Positions 24,639 to 36,049 of a DNA stretch of 64,000 bases are shown in pieces. The notes below the pieces were generated by a model that was given only the letters and a program-made list of their open reading frames with translations, was not told where the DNA came from and did not search any database. Within the stretch, counting starts at the first letter, position 1. Each line of letters opens with the position of its first letter. The stretch lies in assembly GCA_030433805.1 (NCBI GenBank), contig JARUXA010000010.1:124001-188000 (forward strand), read 5' to 3'. The translations under genes and the position numbers were made by a program. This stretch comes from Sphingomonas sp. PsM26 (lineage in GTDB: Bacteria; Pseudomonadota; Alphaproteobacteria; Sphingomonadales; Sphingomonadaceae).

Positions 24639-26741
24639 ATGGCGCTCAGCGATATTCTCGGATCCGCGATGTCGGGGCTCAACGCCGCGCAGGCCGGCTT
24701 GCGCGTCGTGTCGACCAACATCGCGAACGTCGGCACGACCGGTTATGCGCGCGAACGGCTCAACGTCTCGACCAACGTCATCGGCGGGCGCGTCAACGGC
24801 GTGGTCGTCGGCGAGACGACCCGCGTCGCCGATCGCTTTCTCGAAGCCGCAAGCTATCGCCGCGCAGGCGATGTCGGATCGGCCGAAACCACCGCGGGCT
24901 ATCTCGATCGGCTTCAGGCGTTGCTTGGCGCGCCAGGTGCGGAATCGAGCCTGACCGCGCAGCTCGACGCGATCTCCAGCGCGGGCGTCGCGCTGACCGG
25001 CTCGCTCGCGGTCGTGCAGAACGCCGATGCGTTCGTCGCCAAGACGAGCGACGCGATCGGATCGCTCCAGCAAGTCGACCGCGATGCCGCCAGCCTGTCG
25101 GCGGATGCCGATGCCGAAATCGGCGACACGGTGTCGCGCGCGAATGCGTTGCTGACGCAGATCAGCAATCTCAACGACGCGGTGTCGCGGCTTGACGGGC
25201 TGGGGCGGAGTTCGTCGGGCCTGTCGGACCAGCGCATGCTCGCGATCCAGGATCTGAGCGGCCTGATCGGCGTCACGGTGCGCGACCAGCCCGATGGCCG
25301 CGTCACGATCGAAACCGCAGGCGGCGCGCCGCTGCTCGATCAACGGCTGCGGCTGCTGTCCTATCCCAATGGCGGCAACGCTGCCGGGGCGGCGCAACCC
25401 GCCTACCCGGGCGTTGACATTCGCTTTGCCGATTCCGCAGGGTTGCCCGGCGTCGCGACCGGCGACCGGATCGACAATGCCGCGGTCGGCGGCAAACTGG
25501 GTGCTTTGCTCGATTTGCGGGATCGCACGATCCCCGGGTTTCGCGACCAGTTGGGCAGCCTGTTCACCGGGCTGAGCCAGGCCCTCAACGCTGCGTCGAA
25601 CGCCGCCACCGCAACCCCTGCACCCGCGCAGATGATCGGCGCGGTTACCCCGCTGACGGCAGGCGACCGGCTCGGCTTCACGGGCAAGGCGACTGTCGCG
25701 GTGACGGATGCCGCGGGCAAACTCGTTGCCGCGGCAAAGCTCGATTTCGACGCGATGGGGCCGCAGGCGACGGTCGGCGACATGGTCACGGCGATCAACG
25801 CCGGCCTTGGCGGCAGCGCGACCGCAACCTTCGCGAACGGACGCCTCACGCTATCCGCCACCGCCCCCGGCACCGGCGTCGCGGTCGGACAGGATCCCGC
25901 TGCCCCATCGCAGCGTGCCGGGATCGGGCTGTCGCAGGTGTTCGGGATGAACGACCTGATCCGATCGGACGGATCGACCATCCCGAGCGGCTTCGCGGCG
26001 AGCGATCCGCATGGATTCGTCGCGGGCGGCACCGCCCAACTGATGCTGCGCGACGGGTCCGGCCGCGTCCTCGCACAACACACGCTGACCCCCGCGCCCG
26101 GTGGCAGCTTCGGCGACCTGGTCGCGGATCTCGCCGCCAGTCCGGTTGGTCGATACGGCAGTTTCGCCCTGGATGGCGCGGGACGGATGCGCTTCGAGCC
26201 CAACCCGACCGTATCGGGCGCGGTACTGACCATTCCAAGCGATTCGACCGATCGCGCCGGGACCGGGCGCAGTTTCACGACGATCGCGGGCCTCACCGGC
26301 AGCGCGAGCGCGCTCGCGACCGGCGAAGTGCGCCCCGACATTCTCGGCAACAGCGGGCGCCTGCCGCTCGCACTGCTCGATACGCGCGCGACCGTCGGCG
26401 GGATCGCGCTCGGCAGCACCGACCGGAGCGGCGCGGCGGGCTATGCCGATGCGCACGCGCGGACGATCGACCTCGGCATGGCAGGCGCGACTTCGGTCGA
26501 TCGCCGCGCCGCGCAGGTACTGGGTGGTGCGGGCAGCACCGCCGCGCTCGCCAAGGCACGGCTGACCGAGGCGGCGGCGCGACGCGACGACGCGGTCAAC
26601 CGGCGCGACAGCTTCTCGGGCGTCAACATCGACGAGGAACTGTCGCAGATGGTCGTGCTGCAGAACAGCTATTCCGCCGCCGCGCGCGTCATCAGCACGG
26701 TCACCGCAATGTACGACACCTTGTTGACGATGGTTCGCTGA
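24639..26741 (+). CDS. flgK: Flagellar hook-associated protein FlgK
   Basis: FlgK (HAP1) joins hook and filament. The 700-residue protein has the family N terminus SAMSGLNAAQAGLRVVSTNIANVGTTGYARE and the C-terminal end GVNIDEELSQMVVLQNSYSAAARVISTVTAMYDTLLTMV, with a long variable middle. It starts 92 bases after the palindromic repeat block and ends 11 bases before flgL. Confidence 0.97.
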   Translation: MALSDILGSAMSGLNAAQAGLRVVSTNIANVGTTGYARERLNVSTNVIGGRVNGVVVGETTRVADRFLEAASYRRAGDVGSAETTAGYLDRLQALLGAPGAESSLTAQLDAISSAGVALTGSLAVVQNADAFVAKTSDAIGSLQQVDRDAASLSADADAEIGDTVSRANALLTQISNLNDAVSRLDGLGRSSSGLSDQRMLAIQDLSGLIGVTVRDQPDGRVTIETAGGAPLLDQRLRLLSYPNGGNAAGAAQPAYPGVDIRFADSAGLPGVATGDRIDNAAVGGKLGALLDLRDRTIPGFRDQLGSLFTGLSQALNAASNAATATPAPAQMIGAVTPLTAGDRLGFTGKATVAVTDAAGKLVAAAKLDFDAMGPQATVGDMVTAINAGLGGSATATFANGRLTLSATAPGTGVAVGQDPAAPSQRAGIGLSQVFGMNDLIRSDGSTIPSGFAASDPHGFVAGGTAQLMLRDGSGRVLAQHTLTPAPGGSFGDLVADLAASPVGRYGSFALDGAGRMRFEPNPTVSGAVLTIPSDSTDRAGTGRSFTTIAGLTGSASALATGEVRPDILGNSGRLPLALLDTRATVGGIALGSTDRSGAAGYADAHARTIDLGMAGATSVDRRAAQVLGGAGSTAALAKARLTEAAARRDDAVNRRDSFSGVNIDEELSQMVVLQNSYSAAARVISTVTAMYDTLLTMVR

Positions 26742-26752
26742 AAGGACCCTGC

Positions 26753-27655
26753 ATGACCCGGATCGCCACCATCCCGCAGCAACGTCTCACCGCCGGCGCG
26801 ATCCAGCGCAACCAGGAACGGCTGGCGGTGACGCAGGCACAGCTTGCCTCGGGCCGCAAGGCAAACGACCTCGCAGCGCTCGGCACCGATGCGGTGCGCA
26901 CGCTGACGACGCATTCGATGCTCGCGCGGTCCGAGGCGCAATCGGGCGTCGCACGCCAGCTCGGCACGACGCTCGCGCTGTACGACACCGCGATCAGCGG
27001 CGTCGACACGCTCGGTACCAACCTCCAGCAAAGCCTGCTGACGGCGCAGGGCACCGGCGAGACCGCGAGCCTGCAGGACACGATCGAAAGCGCCTTCTCG
27101 CAATTCTCGGCATTGCTCAACGCGGACGAAGGCGGCGTGCCGTTATTCGGCGGGGGGCAGAGCACCGCCCCGTTCGCGCCCGCCACACTGGCCGAGCTGT
27201 CGGCGACCCCGGCGAGCGATTTCAGCGACGGCACCGTCCACGCGAGCGCGCGCGTCGCCGACAATCTCGACATGACCTATGGCATCACCGCGCGCGAAGT
27301 CGGCGGCGGACTGGCGCAGGTGTTCCGCACGCTTGCCGATGCCGGGCCGTTCACAGGCGCTTTGACCCCGGCACAACACGCTGCGCTCAAGGCCGCGGGC
27401 ACCGCGCTCGACGACGCGATGACCGGGGTGCGCGCGCTCAACGCCGAGAACGGCCACCGCCAGGCCAAGGCCGAAACGCTCGCGACGCGGGCGGACGAAC
27501 GCGCAAACCTGTTCAAGGGGATCATCAGCGCCAACGAGGATGCCGACCTTGGCCAGATCGCGATGGATCTGTCGCAGCAGAAGACGATGTTGCAGGCCAG
27601 CTACTCGGTCTTCAGCCAGTTGAGCAGCCTCAGCCTGGTTGATTACCTGCGCTGA
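26753..27655 (+). CDS. flgL: Flagellar hook-associated protein FlgL
   Basis: FlgL (HAP3) sits between FlgK and the filament. The 300-residue protein has a flagellin-like helical N terminus (RIATIPQQRLTAGAIQRNQ, TQAQLASGRKANDLAALG) and C terminus (IAMDLSQQKTMLQASYSVFSQLSSLSLVDYLR). Its length fits FlgL better than flagellin. AAAGGA lies about six bases before the ATG. Confidence 0.93.
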   Translation: MTRIATIPQQRLTAGAIQRNQERLAVTQAQLASGRKANDLAALGTDAVRTLTTHSMLARSEAQSGVARQLGTTLALYDTAISGVDTLGTNLQQSLLTAQGTGETASLQDTIESAFSQFSALLNADEGGVPLFGGGQSTAPFAPATLAELSATPASDFSDGTVHASARVADNLDMTYGITAREVGGGLAQVFRTLADAGPFTGALTPAQHAALKAAGTALDDAMTGVRALNAENGHRQAKAETLATRADERANLFKGIISANEDADLGQIAMDLSQQKTMLQASYSVFSQLSSLSLVDYLR

Positions 27656-27698
27656 TCGCAATTCCCACGCTCCCGCGAACAGTCGTGGCGCGGAGCAT

Positions 27699-27705
27699 CT
27701 ATAAC
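27699..27705 (+). promoter_or_regulatory. Possible -10 element for the chemoreceptor gene (CTATAAC)
   Basis: GCATCTATAACAGTCGG lies about 65 bases before the chemoreceptor ATG and shares CTATAACAG with the element upstream of flbT. No clear -35 is visible. Confidence 0.3.
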
Positions 27706-27767
27706 AGTCGGTATGCTTGCCTCGTCGCGATCACGCGGGGGCGGTCCATTTACGCAAAGGGGCGTCG

Positions 27768-29708
27768 ATGCACATCTATTCGAATCTCAAGATCGCCGTA
27801 AAGATCGCCACGTTGCTGGTGTCGCTAGGCGTCGTCATGCTGGTCGTCCTCTACAATGGCGCAAGCCAGTTGGGCGTGCTCGACAAGAGCTATGCCGCGC
27901 TCACTACCGCGACCTTGCCCAACAATGCGCGACTTGCACAGGTCGCCGACGCTTCGGGAACGATCGTCTATTCGGGGTATAAGGTCATGGCGTATGACGG
28001 TGCCAGCGCAGAGTCCCGTGCGGCCGCCGCCGAAGTGCGCCAGCAAGGCGATGCCGGGCGCGCGCTGTTGCAGAGGATCGGCCAGGCCGACCCGGCGGTG
28101 GCATCCAAGATCCCGGCGCTCCAGTCGCGGCTATCGCAAGTCGAGCAGACCGTCGCGCAGTCCACCCGCTATGGCCTGCGCAACGACAACGACGCCGCAC
28201 GCAAGCTGCTGATGGAGGCGGACCGTCTGGATGCGCAATTCAGCGACGAGCTGTCCGCCGTCATCACGGAACGCGCAAACGCCTCGACTGCCCTAACCAA
28301 GACGCTTTCCCAGGATGCTGCAGCCACGCAGCGCAGCATGGTGCTGATCGGGCTCGTCAGCGTAGTCGTCGCGCTCGGCGCAAGCATCCTGGTCACCCGC
28401 CGCACCATCGCCGGCCCGCTCAGCACGATGGAATCCGGCATGCGACAGCTCGCCGCCGGGGACAATACGATCGCGGTCACCGCGGTCGATCGTCAGGACG
28501 AAGTCGGCGCGATGGCGCGGGCTTTGGTGGTGCTGCGCGACAATGCGCAGGAACAGGCCCGCGCCGAAGCGGTGAAGAAACAGGCCGATGCCGATCAGGC
28601 GATGGTGATCGACTCAGTGTCCTCCCACCTCGAAATGATGGCGAAGGGCGATCTCACCCGCCCGATCGAACGCGATTTCCCGGCGGGCTACGCCGCGCTC
28701 AAGACGCACTATAACGCTGCGCTCGACAGCCTGCGCGACCTGATCAGCGCGGTGTCCGAAAGCGCACGGTCGATCCGCAACGGATCGAACGAGATCGAAC
28801 AGGCGTCGGATGACCTTGCCCGCCGCACCGAATCGAGCGCCGCCTCGCTCGAGGAAACCTCGGCCGCAGTTACGCAGATCAACGAACGGCTGCGCACCGG
28901 TGCGGACAAGGCGCACAGCACGGTCCAGCGCGCAGACCAGGCGATCGCCACGGTCGGCACCGGGCGCGACACCGCCGGCCAGGCGGTTCAGGCGATGCAC
29001 CGCGTGTCGGACAGCGCCAAGGGCATCGACAGCGTCATCGAAGGGCTCGACAAGATCGCGTTCCAGACGCGCGTGCTGGCGATGAACGCCGCGGTCGAGG
29101 CAGGGCGTGCGGGCGAATCCGGGCGCGGCTTCGCGGTCGTCGCGGATCTCGTCGGGCAGCTTGCGATGCGCTCCGAAGAGGAAGCCAAGCGCGCACGCGA
29201 ACAGCTCACCGCGACGCAGAACGACGTCGTTCTGGCGGTCGATGCGGTCCACAAGGTCGATCACGCGCTGGTCGCGATCTCGGACGATGTCGGCGTGGTG
29301 CACGAACTGCTCGCGGCGATGTCGATCGACAACAGCGCGCAGGCCTCCGCAATCCAGCAGATCGCCACCGCGATCCAGAGCATGGACGAAGGCACGCAGC
29401 AGAATGCCGCAATGGTAGAGGAAGCCTCCGCCGCCGCGCGCAACCTGAACGGTGAAGTCGGCGTGCTGACGCAAAAGGCGGCGGTCTTCACGGTCGGGCA
29501 TCAGCCTGCGCCGGCTGCAACCCCGGCACGCGCCATCCCCGCCCCCGCCGCGCCTGCACCGAAGCCGTCCGCCGCCAAGGGCCCCCTCCCCGCCGCCGGT
29601 TCGTCTCCGGCCAAGCCGACGCCGGCCTATCTCGCCCCGCCCAAGCCGCTGCCTGCCGCCGCCATCCCGGCGCTGGTGCGCGACAAGGACGACTGGGACG
29701 AATTCTGA
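27768..29708 (+). CDS. Methyl-accepting chemotaxis protein
   Basis: The ATG at 27768 after AAAGGGG gives 646 residues. There is a transmembrane helix near residues 10-30, a periplasmic helical domain with TLPNNARLAQVADASG, and a second membrane helix near 185-210. A HAMP domain follows (RRTIAGPLSTMESGMRQLAAGDNTI), then the signalling domain with the hairpin tip IAFQTRVLAMNAAVEAGRAG and GRGFAVVAD. The C terminus is a proline/alanine linker ending DKDDWDEF, resembling the CheR-tethering pentapeptide. Several tip residues differ from the common QTNILALNAAVEAARAGE. Confidence 0.95.
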   Translation: MHIYSNLKIAVKIATLLVSLGVVMLVVLYNGASQLGVLDKSYAALTTATLPNNARLAQVADASGTIVYSGYKVMAYDGASAESRAAAAEVRQQGDAGRALLQRIGQADPAVASKIPALQSRLSQVEQTVAQSTRYGLRNDNDAARKLLMEADRLDAQFSDELSAVITERANASTALTKTLSQDAAATQRSMVLIGLVSVVVALGASILVTRRTIAGPLSTMESGMRQLAAGDNTIAVTAVDRQDEVGAMARALVVLRDNAQEQARAEAVKKQADADQAMVIDSVSSHLEMMAKGDLTRPIERDFPAGYAALKTHYNAALDSLRDLISAVSESARSIRNGSNEIEQASDDLARRTESSAASLEETSAAVTQINERLRTGADKAHSTVQRADQAIATVGTGRDTAGQAVQAMHRVSDSAKGIDSVIEGLDKIAFQTRVLAMNAAVEAGRAGESGRGFAVVADLVGQLAMRSEEEAKRAREQLTATQNDVVLAVDAVHKVDHALVAISDDVGVVHELLAAMSIDNSAQASAIQQIATAIQSMDEGTQQNAAMVEEASAAARNLNGEVGVLTQKAAVFTVGHQPAPAATPARAIPAPAAPAPKPSAAKGPLPAAGSSPAKPTPAYLAPPKPLPAAAIPALVRDKDDWDEF

Positions 29709-29725
29709 TCGCCCCAAAGATCCAC

Positions 29726-29753
29726 CGCTTCCCCGGCGAACGCCGGGGAAGCG
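29726..29753. terminator. Bidirectional terminator between chemoreceptor and argG
   Basis: CGCTTCCCCGGCG and CGCCGGGGAAGCG form a perfect 13-bp stem with a two-base loop, placed exactly between the convergent chemoreceptor and argG genes. Such a stem would work for both strands. The T-run is weak. Confidence 0.8.
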
Positions 29754-29760
29754 CATTGGT

Positions 29761-30978
<1,218 letters not shown>

Positions 30979-31107
30979 GGGCAGGATCCTTCGTGTTCGG
31001 CTGCCCCCTATGCGACCGTGCGCGCGCGTGCAACCGCTGGCCTGCTCTTGCGGATCGCCAATTTGAGGCGCACTCTGGCGTTTCTTCGGTCGGGGGGCCT
31101 TTAAGAC

Positions 31108-33177
31108 ATGCATTTTCGTGCAACCGGCGGCGTTGCCGCGTTCGTTGTCATGGTCGCGGCATCCAGTGCGGTACGCGCCGACGAAGGCATGTGGACGTTC
31201 GATGCATTCCCCACAGCCAAGGTCAAAGCCGCCTACGGCTGGGCACCCGATCAACCCTGGCTCGACCGGGTCCAGGCATCCGCGGTCCGTCTGACCGGAG
31301 GGTGTTCCGCCTCCTTCGTGTCGCGCGACGGGTTGATGCTGACCAACCACCATTGCGTCCAGGCGTGCGTGCAGGAGCAATCGAGCGCGGAGACGGACTA
31401 CATCACCAATGGCTTCGTCGCACGCGACCGCGCGAAGGAACTTCAATGCGCCGGCCAGCAGGCCGAGGTGGTCACCGCGATCAGTGACGTGACCGCGCGC
31501 GTCCGTGCGGCGATCGGGCGATCGACCGGGGCGGCAATGATAGCAGCCCGCAATGGAACGATCGCAACGATCGAGGCGAGCACCTGCACCGACCGCGAGA
31601 CCACGCGGTGCGAGGTCGTCACCCTGTTTGGCGGCGGACGCTATGCCCTCTACCGCTATCGCAAATACAGCGACGTCCGGCTGGTCTGGGCACCCGAACT
31701 CGCCGCTGCGGCATTCGGGGGCGATCCCGACAATTTCAGCTTCCCGCGCTACGGTATCGATGCGGCCTTCCTGCGCGCTTATGAAAACGGCAAGCCCGTC
31801 GCCACGCCGCAGCATCTGCCGTGGAATGCCCGCGCGCCACAGCACGACGAGCCGACCTTCGTGATCGGCAACCCCGGGCGCACCCTGCGGTTGATCACCG
31901 CCGATCAACGCAACGTCCAGCGCAGCCTGGTCTTGCCATTCGTGGTGTCATTCCTCTCGGAATATCGCGGCCGTTTGATCACGGCGCGCGCGCAGAATGC
32001 GGAGCGCTTTCGCGAAGGGTTCGAGGAGCTCGCATCCATAGAGAACAGTTACAAGGCGCTGCGGGGAGAGTTGCAGAGCCTCAACGACGAAACCTTCGCT
32101 ACCATGCTCGACGCGCAAGAGGCGCAGCTGCGATCGAGCAAGGCGGCGCGGCTTGGCCGCGGCGCTGGCGACGATCCCTGGCAGGCCATTGCCAAGGCCG
32201 ATCGGATCTATCGCGACATCTTCTACGATCGCTTCGTCCTGGAGCAGAACAGCGGTTTTCAATCCACGCTGTACGGATATGCCAAGACGCTGGTTCGCGC
32301 CGCGGCCGAGCGTGACAAGCCGGATGCGGAACGACTGCCGGGCTATACCCAGGCATCGCTGCCGTTGACCGAAAAACAGCTGCTCGACGCAGTGCCGGTC
32401 TACCCTTGGCTCGAGCAGCTGCAACTCGAGTTCTGGCTGTCCAAGACCCGCGAATATCTGGGCGCGGACAGTCCTGCGGTGAAGCGCCTGCTCGGGCGGG
32501 ACTCCCCCGAGCGTCTTGCTGCCACCCTTGTCGCGGGAACGAAGCTCGCCGATCCCGCGGTACGCCAGGCGCTGTTTACCGGCGGCATGGCGGCAATCCG
32601 CGCGTCGGACGATCCGTTGATCCGGCTCGTCCTCGCCAATGACGCGACGGCCCGCGCGGTGCGGGAGCGCTACATTGCCGAAGTCGACGCGCCGATCAGT
32701 GCCGCGCAGGCCGGTCTGACGGCGGTACGATTCGCGGCATACGGCGATGATCTCTACCCGGACGCCACCTTCACGCTGCGCATATCCTACGGCAAGGTGG
32801 CGGGATGGATTGAGCGCGGACAGCCGGTACCCCCCACGACCCGTTTCGCCGGATTGTTCGATCGCGCCACCGGCCAGGATCCGTTCCAGCTCGCCACCGC
32901 GATCGACCGCGCGCGATCGAGTCTTTCGCCTGCGACGACCCTCGACTTCGCCACGACCAACGACATCACCGGCGGCAATTCTGGATCGCCCGTGGTCGCG
33001 CGCGACGGATCGGTGATCGGCGCGATCTTCGACGGCAATCTGCAGAGCCTCGGCGGAACGTTCGGCTATGATGCCAGCGTCAATCGCTCGGTCGCCATCT
33101 CGACCGCAGCGATCGAGGCGGCGTTGCAAACCGTCTATCCTGCCCCGGCGCTGCTCGCCGAACTGCATCGGGGCTGA
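31108..33177 (+). CDS. S46 family dipeptidyl peptidase (DPP7-like)
   Basis: A periplasmic serine peptidase that would remove dipeptides from peptide N termini. The 689-residue protein has a signal peptide (residues 1-24, ending VRADEG). The catalytic histidine is in [10 protein letters not shown], the aspartate in [13 protein letters not shown] and the serine in [11 protein letters not shown]. The residue after the serine region reads IFDGNLQS; glycine there is typical of DPP7 (hydrophobic P1), whereas DPP11 has arginine. It ends six bases from the convergent cfa gene. Confidence 0.92.
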   Translation: MHFRATGGVAAFVVMVAASSAVRADEGMWTFDAFPTAKVKAAYGWAPDQPWLDRVQASAVRLTGGCSASFVSRDGLMLTNHHCVQACVQEQSSAETDYITNGFVARDRAKELQCAGQQAEVVTAISDVTARVRAAIGRSTGAAMIAARNGTIATIEASTCTDRETTRCEVVTLFGGGRYALYRYRKYSDVRLVWAPELAAAAFGGDPDNFSFPRYGIDAAFLRAYENGKPVATPQHLPWNARAPQHDEPTFVIGNPGRTLRLITADQRNVQRSLVLPFVVSFLSEYRGRLITARAQNAERFREGFEELASIENSYKALRGELQSLNDETFATMLDAQEAQLRSSKAARLGRGAGDDPWQAIAKADRIYRDIFYDRFVLEQNSGFQSTLYGYAKTLVRAAAERDKPDAERLPGYTQASLPLTEKQLLDAVPVYPWLEQLQLEFWLSKTREYLGADSPAVKRLLGRDSPERLAATLVAGTKLADPAVRQALFTGGMAAIRASDDPLIRLVLANDATARAVRERYIAEVDAPISAAQAGLTAVRFAAYGDDLYPDATFTLRISYGKVAGWIERGQPVPPTTRFAGLFDRATGQDPFQLATAIDRARSSLSPATTLDFATTNDITGGNSGSPVVARDGSVIGAIFDGNLQSLGGTFGYDASVNRSVAISTAAIEAALQTVYPAPALLAELHRG

Positions 33178-33183
33178 ACACCA

Positions 33184-34410
33184 CTAGCCGCGAAAAGCGC
33201 GCTCGGTCTCGATCATGTAATCGCGCGTGATCGGCAGGACGTGGCGGTTGCGCGCGAACTGGACCTGGTAATTGACCAGCCCGCCGAAGTGGAACGCCGC
33301 GCTCGCGCCCGCCAGATAGAATTGCCACATCCGGAAGAAACGCTCGTCATACAAGGCGATGATCTGCTCGCGCGCGGCAACGGTGCGGTCGTACCAGTCA
33401 TCGAGCGTGTACCCGTAATGCAGCCGCAGCACCTCCACGTCGGTGACCATGAAGCGCAGCCCCTCATTCGCCGAGATGATCTCCGACAGCGCGGGGTTGT
33501 AGCCGCCCGGGAAGATGTACTTGGTTGTCCACTTGTCGGTAACGCCGGGACCGCCAGCGCGTCCGATCGTGTGGAGCAGCATCACACCGTCCTCGGTCAG
33601 CAGGTCGCGGCACTTGCGGAAGAAGGTCTTGTAATGCGCCGGGCCGACATGTTCGAACATGCCGACCGAGACGATCCGGTCGAACGAGCCGGTCAGGTGG
33701 CGATAGTCGATCAGCTCGAACTTTACGCGGTCCGCGACCCCCGCCTCCTGCGCGCGCCGCCGTGCGACCTTGAGCTGTTCCTCGGACAGCGTGATCCCCA
33801 GCACGTCCGCGCCAGTATGCTGATGCAGATACAGCGCCATCCCGCCCCAGCCGCAGCCGATGTCGAGCACCGTCATCCCGGGTTCGAGCGCGAGCTTGGC
33901 CGCGATATGCGCCTTCTTGTCGCTTTGCGCCTGTTCCAGCGTGTTGCCGGGGCTGGCGTAGTAAGCGCAGCTATATTGCCGGTCGGAATCGAGGAAGAGG
34001 TCGTACAGCCGGTCCGACAGGTCGTAATGATGCGCGACGTTGCGCTTGGAGCGGCGCGCCATGTTGACCCGCCCGATGCGATGCGTGACCGCCTGGATCG
34101 CGCGCCGCAGCGGCGACGCTGCCAGGCCGTTCGCGCCCGCTTCCCACGGGTCGTTCGCGGTGAGCAGCCGGACGAGATCGCGGATGTCGCCCTGTTCGAT
34201 GACCATGCGGCCATCCATATACGCCTCGGCCGCGCCAAGCCCGGGATCGCGCAGGATCCCGTTCGCGGCGCTGGTGTCGGTGAAACGGATCGTCACATCG
34301 GGAAAGCGCGGATCGGCGGTGCCGAAGCGAACGGTCTTTCCGTCTGCGTGATGTACGGTAAGGGTGCCGCGCTTTACGCGCTTGGCGAGAAACAAGTCGA
34401 TAAGAGCCAT
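33184..34410 (-). CDS. cfa: Cyclopropane-fatty-acyl-phospholipid synthase
   Basis: This SAM-dependent enzyme adds a methylene bridge to unsaturated membrane lipids. The 408-residue protein has the N-terminal domain followed by the SAM-binding motif VLDIGCGWGGMALYLH and the family's SVGMFEHVGPAHY, KYIFPGGYNPAL and DWYDRTVA. Length is normal. It is separated from the oxidoreductase pair upstream by about 20 bases and could be cotranscribed with it. Confidence 0.95.
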   Translation of the reverse strand: MALIDLFLAKRVKRGTLTVHHADGKTVRFGTADPRFPDVTIRFTDTSAANGILRDPGLGAAEAYMDGRMVIEQGDIRDLVRLLTANDPWEAGANGLAASPLRRAIQAVTHRIGRVNMARRSKRNVAHHYDLSDRLYDLFLDSDRQYSCAYYASPGNTLEQAQSDKKAHIAAKLALEPGMTVLDIGCGWGGMALYLHQHTGADVLGITLSEEQLKVARRRAQEAGVADRVKFELIDYRHLTGSFDRIVSVGMFEHVGPAHYKTFFRKCRDLLTEDGVMLLHTIGRAGGPGVTDKWTTKYIFPGGYNPALSEIISANEGLRFMVTDVEVLRLHYGYTLDDWYDRTVAAREQIIALYDERFFRMWQFYLAGASAAFHFGGLVNYQVQFARNRHVLPITRDYMIETERAFRG

Positions 34411-34428
34411 GTACGGCCCACTAACGCC

Positions 34429-35190
34429 TCAGATGCCGGCATACCAATCGTAATCGACATTATCTTCCCAATAACCGCCCTTGCCGAGCCCGATCCCGGC
34501 CAGCGAGGCGACCGCATCGATCCCCATGACATATTTGGCATGCTTGTAGCCAAGCTGACGTTCCAGCCGCAGCCGCACCGGCGCGCCGTGTCCGACGTCG
34601 AGCAGACGGTCGTTCATCGCCCACGCCAGAATCGTCTGCGGGTGGAAGGCGTCGATCAGGTCGATCGACTCGTAGTAATTATGCCCGGAATACAGGTCGG
34701 CGCAGGTGAACACGATATAGCGTGCCGCATCGCGCACACCCGCCGCCTTGAGCACGCTGCCCAGCATCGGCCCGTGCCACTTGCCAATCGCACTCCATCC
34801 CTCGACGCAGTCGTGCCGTGTGATCTGGGTGCGCGCAGGCATCGCCATCAATTGCTGATGCGAGATTGCGAGCGGCCGCGCAACGAGGCCGCCGACCTTG
34901 AGCCGCCAGCTCGCGAACTTGTCCGCGACCATCGCGTTGTAATCGGGCGTATTGGGGTTGCGCGTGCCATTGGTGCGGAAGAACGGCGACATCTGGTCCG
35001 CGCGGTATTCGGGCGCGAGGCTATGCCGGTTCGACAGCGCGCGCTGCAGCCCCATGTTGAGCTTCTCGCCCGAAAACAGGATTTTCCGCGCCGCCGGGAT
35101 CTCCGCAACGCGGTCGCATCCGGCGAGCAACGCGCCCGCGCCGAGCGCCGCACTGGTGACCAATGACCGGCGTGTGATCAGGGTGCTCAT
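34429..35190 (-). CDS. Molybdopterin-dependent oxidoreductase (sulfite oxidase/MsrP-like)
   Basis: The ATG at 35190 overlaps the stop of the cytochrome gene (ATGA) and gives 253 residues. The N terminus ITRRSLVTSAALGAGALLAGC is a twin-arginine-type signal with a lipobox-like cysteine. The Mo-ligand cysteine is in TRHDCVEGWSAIGKWHG, and AAGVRDAARYIVFTCAD and VRLRLERQLGYKHAKYV follow the sulfite oxidase fold. The substrate is not known; MsrP-like protein repair is one possibility. Confidence 0.85.
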   Translation of the reverse strand: MSTLITRRSLVTSAALGAGALLAGCDRVAEIPAARKILFSGEKLNMGLQRALSNRHSLAPEYRADQMSPFFRTNGTRNPNTPDYNAMVADKFASWRLKVGGLVARPLAISHQQLMAMPARTQITRHDCVEGWSAIGKWHGPMLGSVLKAAGVRDAARYIVFTCADLYSGHNYYESIDLIDAFHPQTILAWAMNDRLLDVGHGAPVRLRLERQLGYKHAKYVMGIDAVASLAGIGLGKGGYWEDNVDYDWYAGI

Positions 35191-35954
35191 GCCGCGTCCT
35201 CGCATTTGTCCCCGCGTCGGTCATGGCCGGGGATTCGCCACCAGCCGGTGATCATCGACCGCGTCTCGGGCCACGCACCCGCCAAAATAACGAGCGCGAG
35301 GTGGACGATGATGAACAGGACGATGCCCAGCATCGCGATGAAGTGCACCGAGCGCGCCGACGCCCGCCCGCCCATCAGATCGAGCAACCACGGCCACGCG
35401 GCGTTCATCCCCGGCGACAGCGCCAGCCCCGACAGGATGATCGCGGGCAGCAGCGCGAAGATCGTCAGCACATAGGCCAGCTTCTGGAAGATGTTGCGCG
35501 CGTTCGGCTGGTCCGGATCATGGAAGCGGAGCGCGGCGTGTTCCTTCGCGTCATACCACAGATGCGCCGCCGACAGTTCGCGTCCGCGGATCCGAAAGTC
35601 GCGCTGGAAGTGCCGGTTGAGCAGGCTCGATACCATGTAGAACAGCAGCCCGAACCCGAGCACCAGCGCGAACAGCAGATGCCAGCGCCGCGCGACCGCG
35701 AGGTTATACCCCGCGGGGATCGTCAGCCACGAGGGTGCGCGCCAGGTATGGAGCCACGCATGATCGGTATTCGCGCCGAACTCGCCCCAATAGAGGTGCG
35801 GATGCGCGTTGAGGATGGTCAGTCCGCTGCCGATCATGATGAAGATCGTGATCGCGGACACCCAGTGCCAGATCCGCGTTATCAGCCGGTGCCGGTAGAT
35901 CGGCGTGTCCGTCGCCGGTCGCAGTGTATCGGAAGAGCGGGTTGCGTCGGTCAT
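35187..35954 (-). CDS. Cytochrome b, membrane partner of the Mo enzyme
   Basis: The ATG at 35954 gives 255 residues with about five membrane helices and candidate heme histidines (YRHRLITRIWHWVSAI, VHFIAMLGIVLFIIVHLALVIL). It is of the cytochrome b561/hydrogenase cytochrome b type and would pass electrons between the quinone pool and the periplasmic molybdoenzyme, whose gene it overlaps by four bases. Confidence 0.85.
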   Translation of the reverse strand: MTDATRSSDTLRPATDTPIYRHRLITRIWHWVSAITIFIMIGSGLTILNAHPHLYWGEFGANTDHAWLHTWRAPSWLTIPAGYNLAVARRWHLLFALVLGFGLLFYMVSSLLNRHFQRDFRIRGRELSAAHLWYDAKEHAALRFHDPDQPNARNIFQKLAYVLTIFALLPAIILSGLALSPGMNAAWPWLLDLMGGRASARSVHFIAMLGIVLFIIVHLALVILAGAWPETRSMITGWWRIPGHDRRGDKCEDAA

Positions 35955-36049
35955 GCGGGTGCCTGTTCGTGCCGTCGCCGGGGGTGATCCATCGTTAGCG
36001 TCCCTTACGCCGTTCGCCCACTGCAATCCAAGCCTTGAGGAACAACTCC

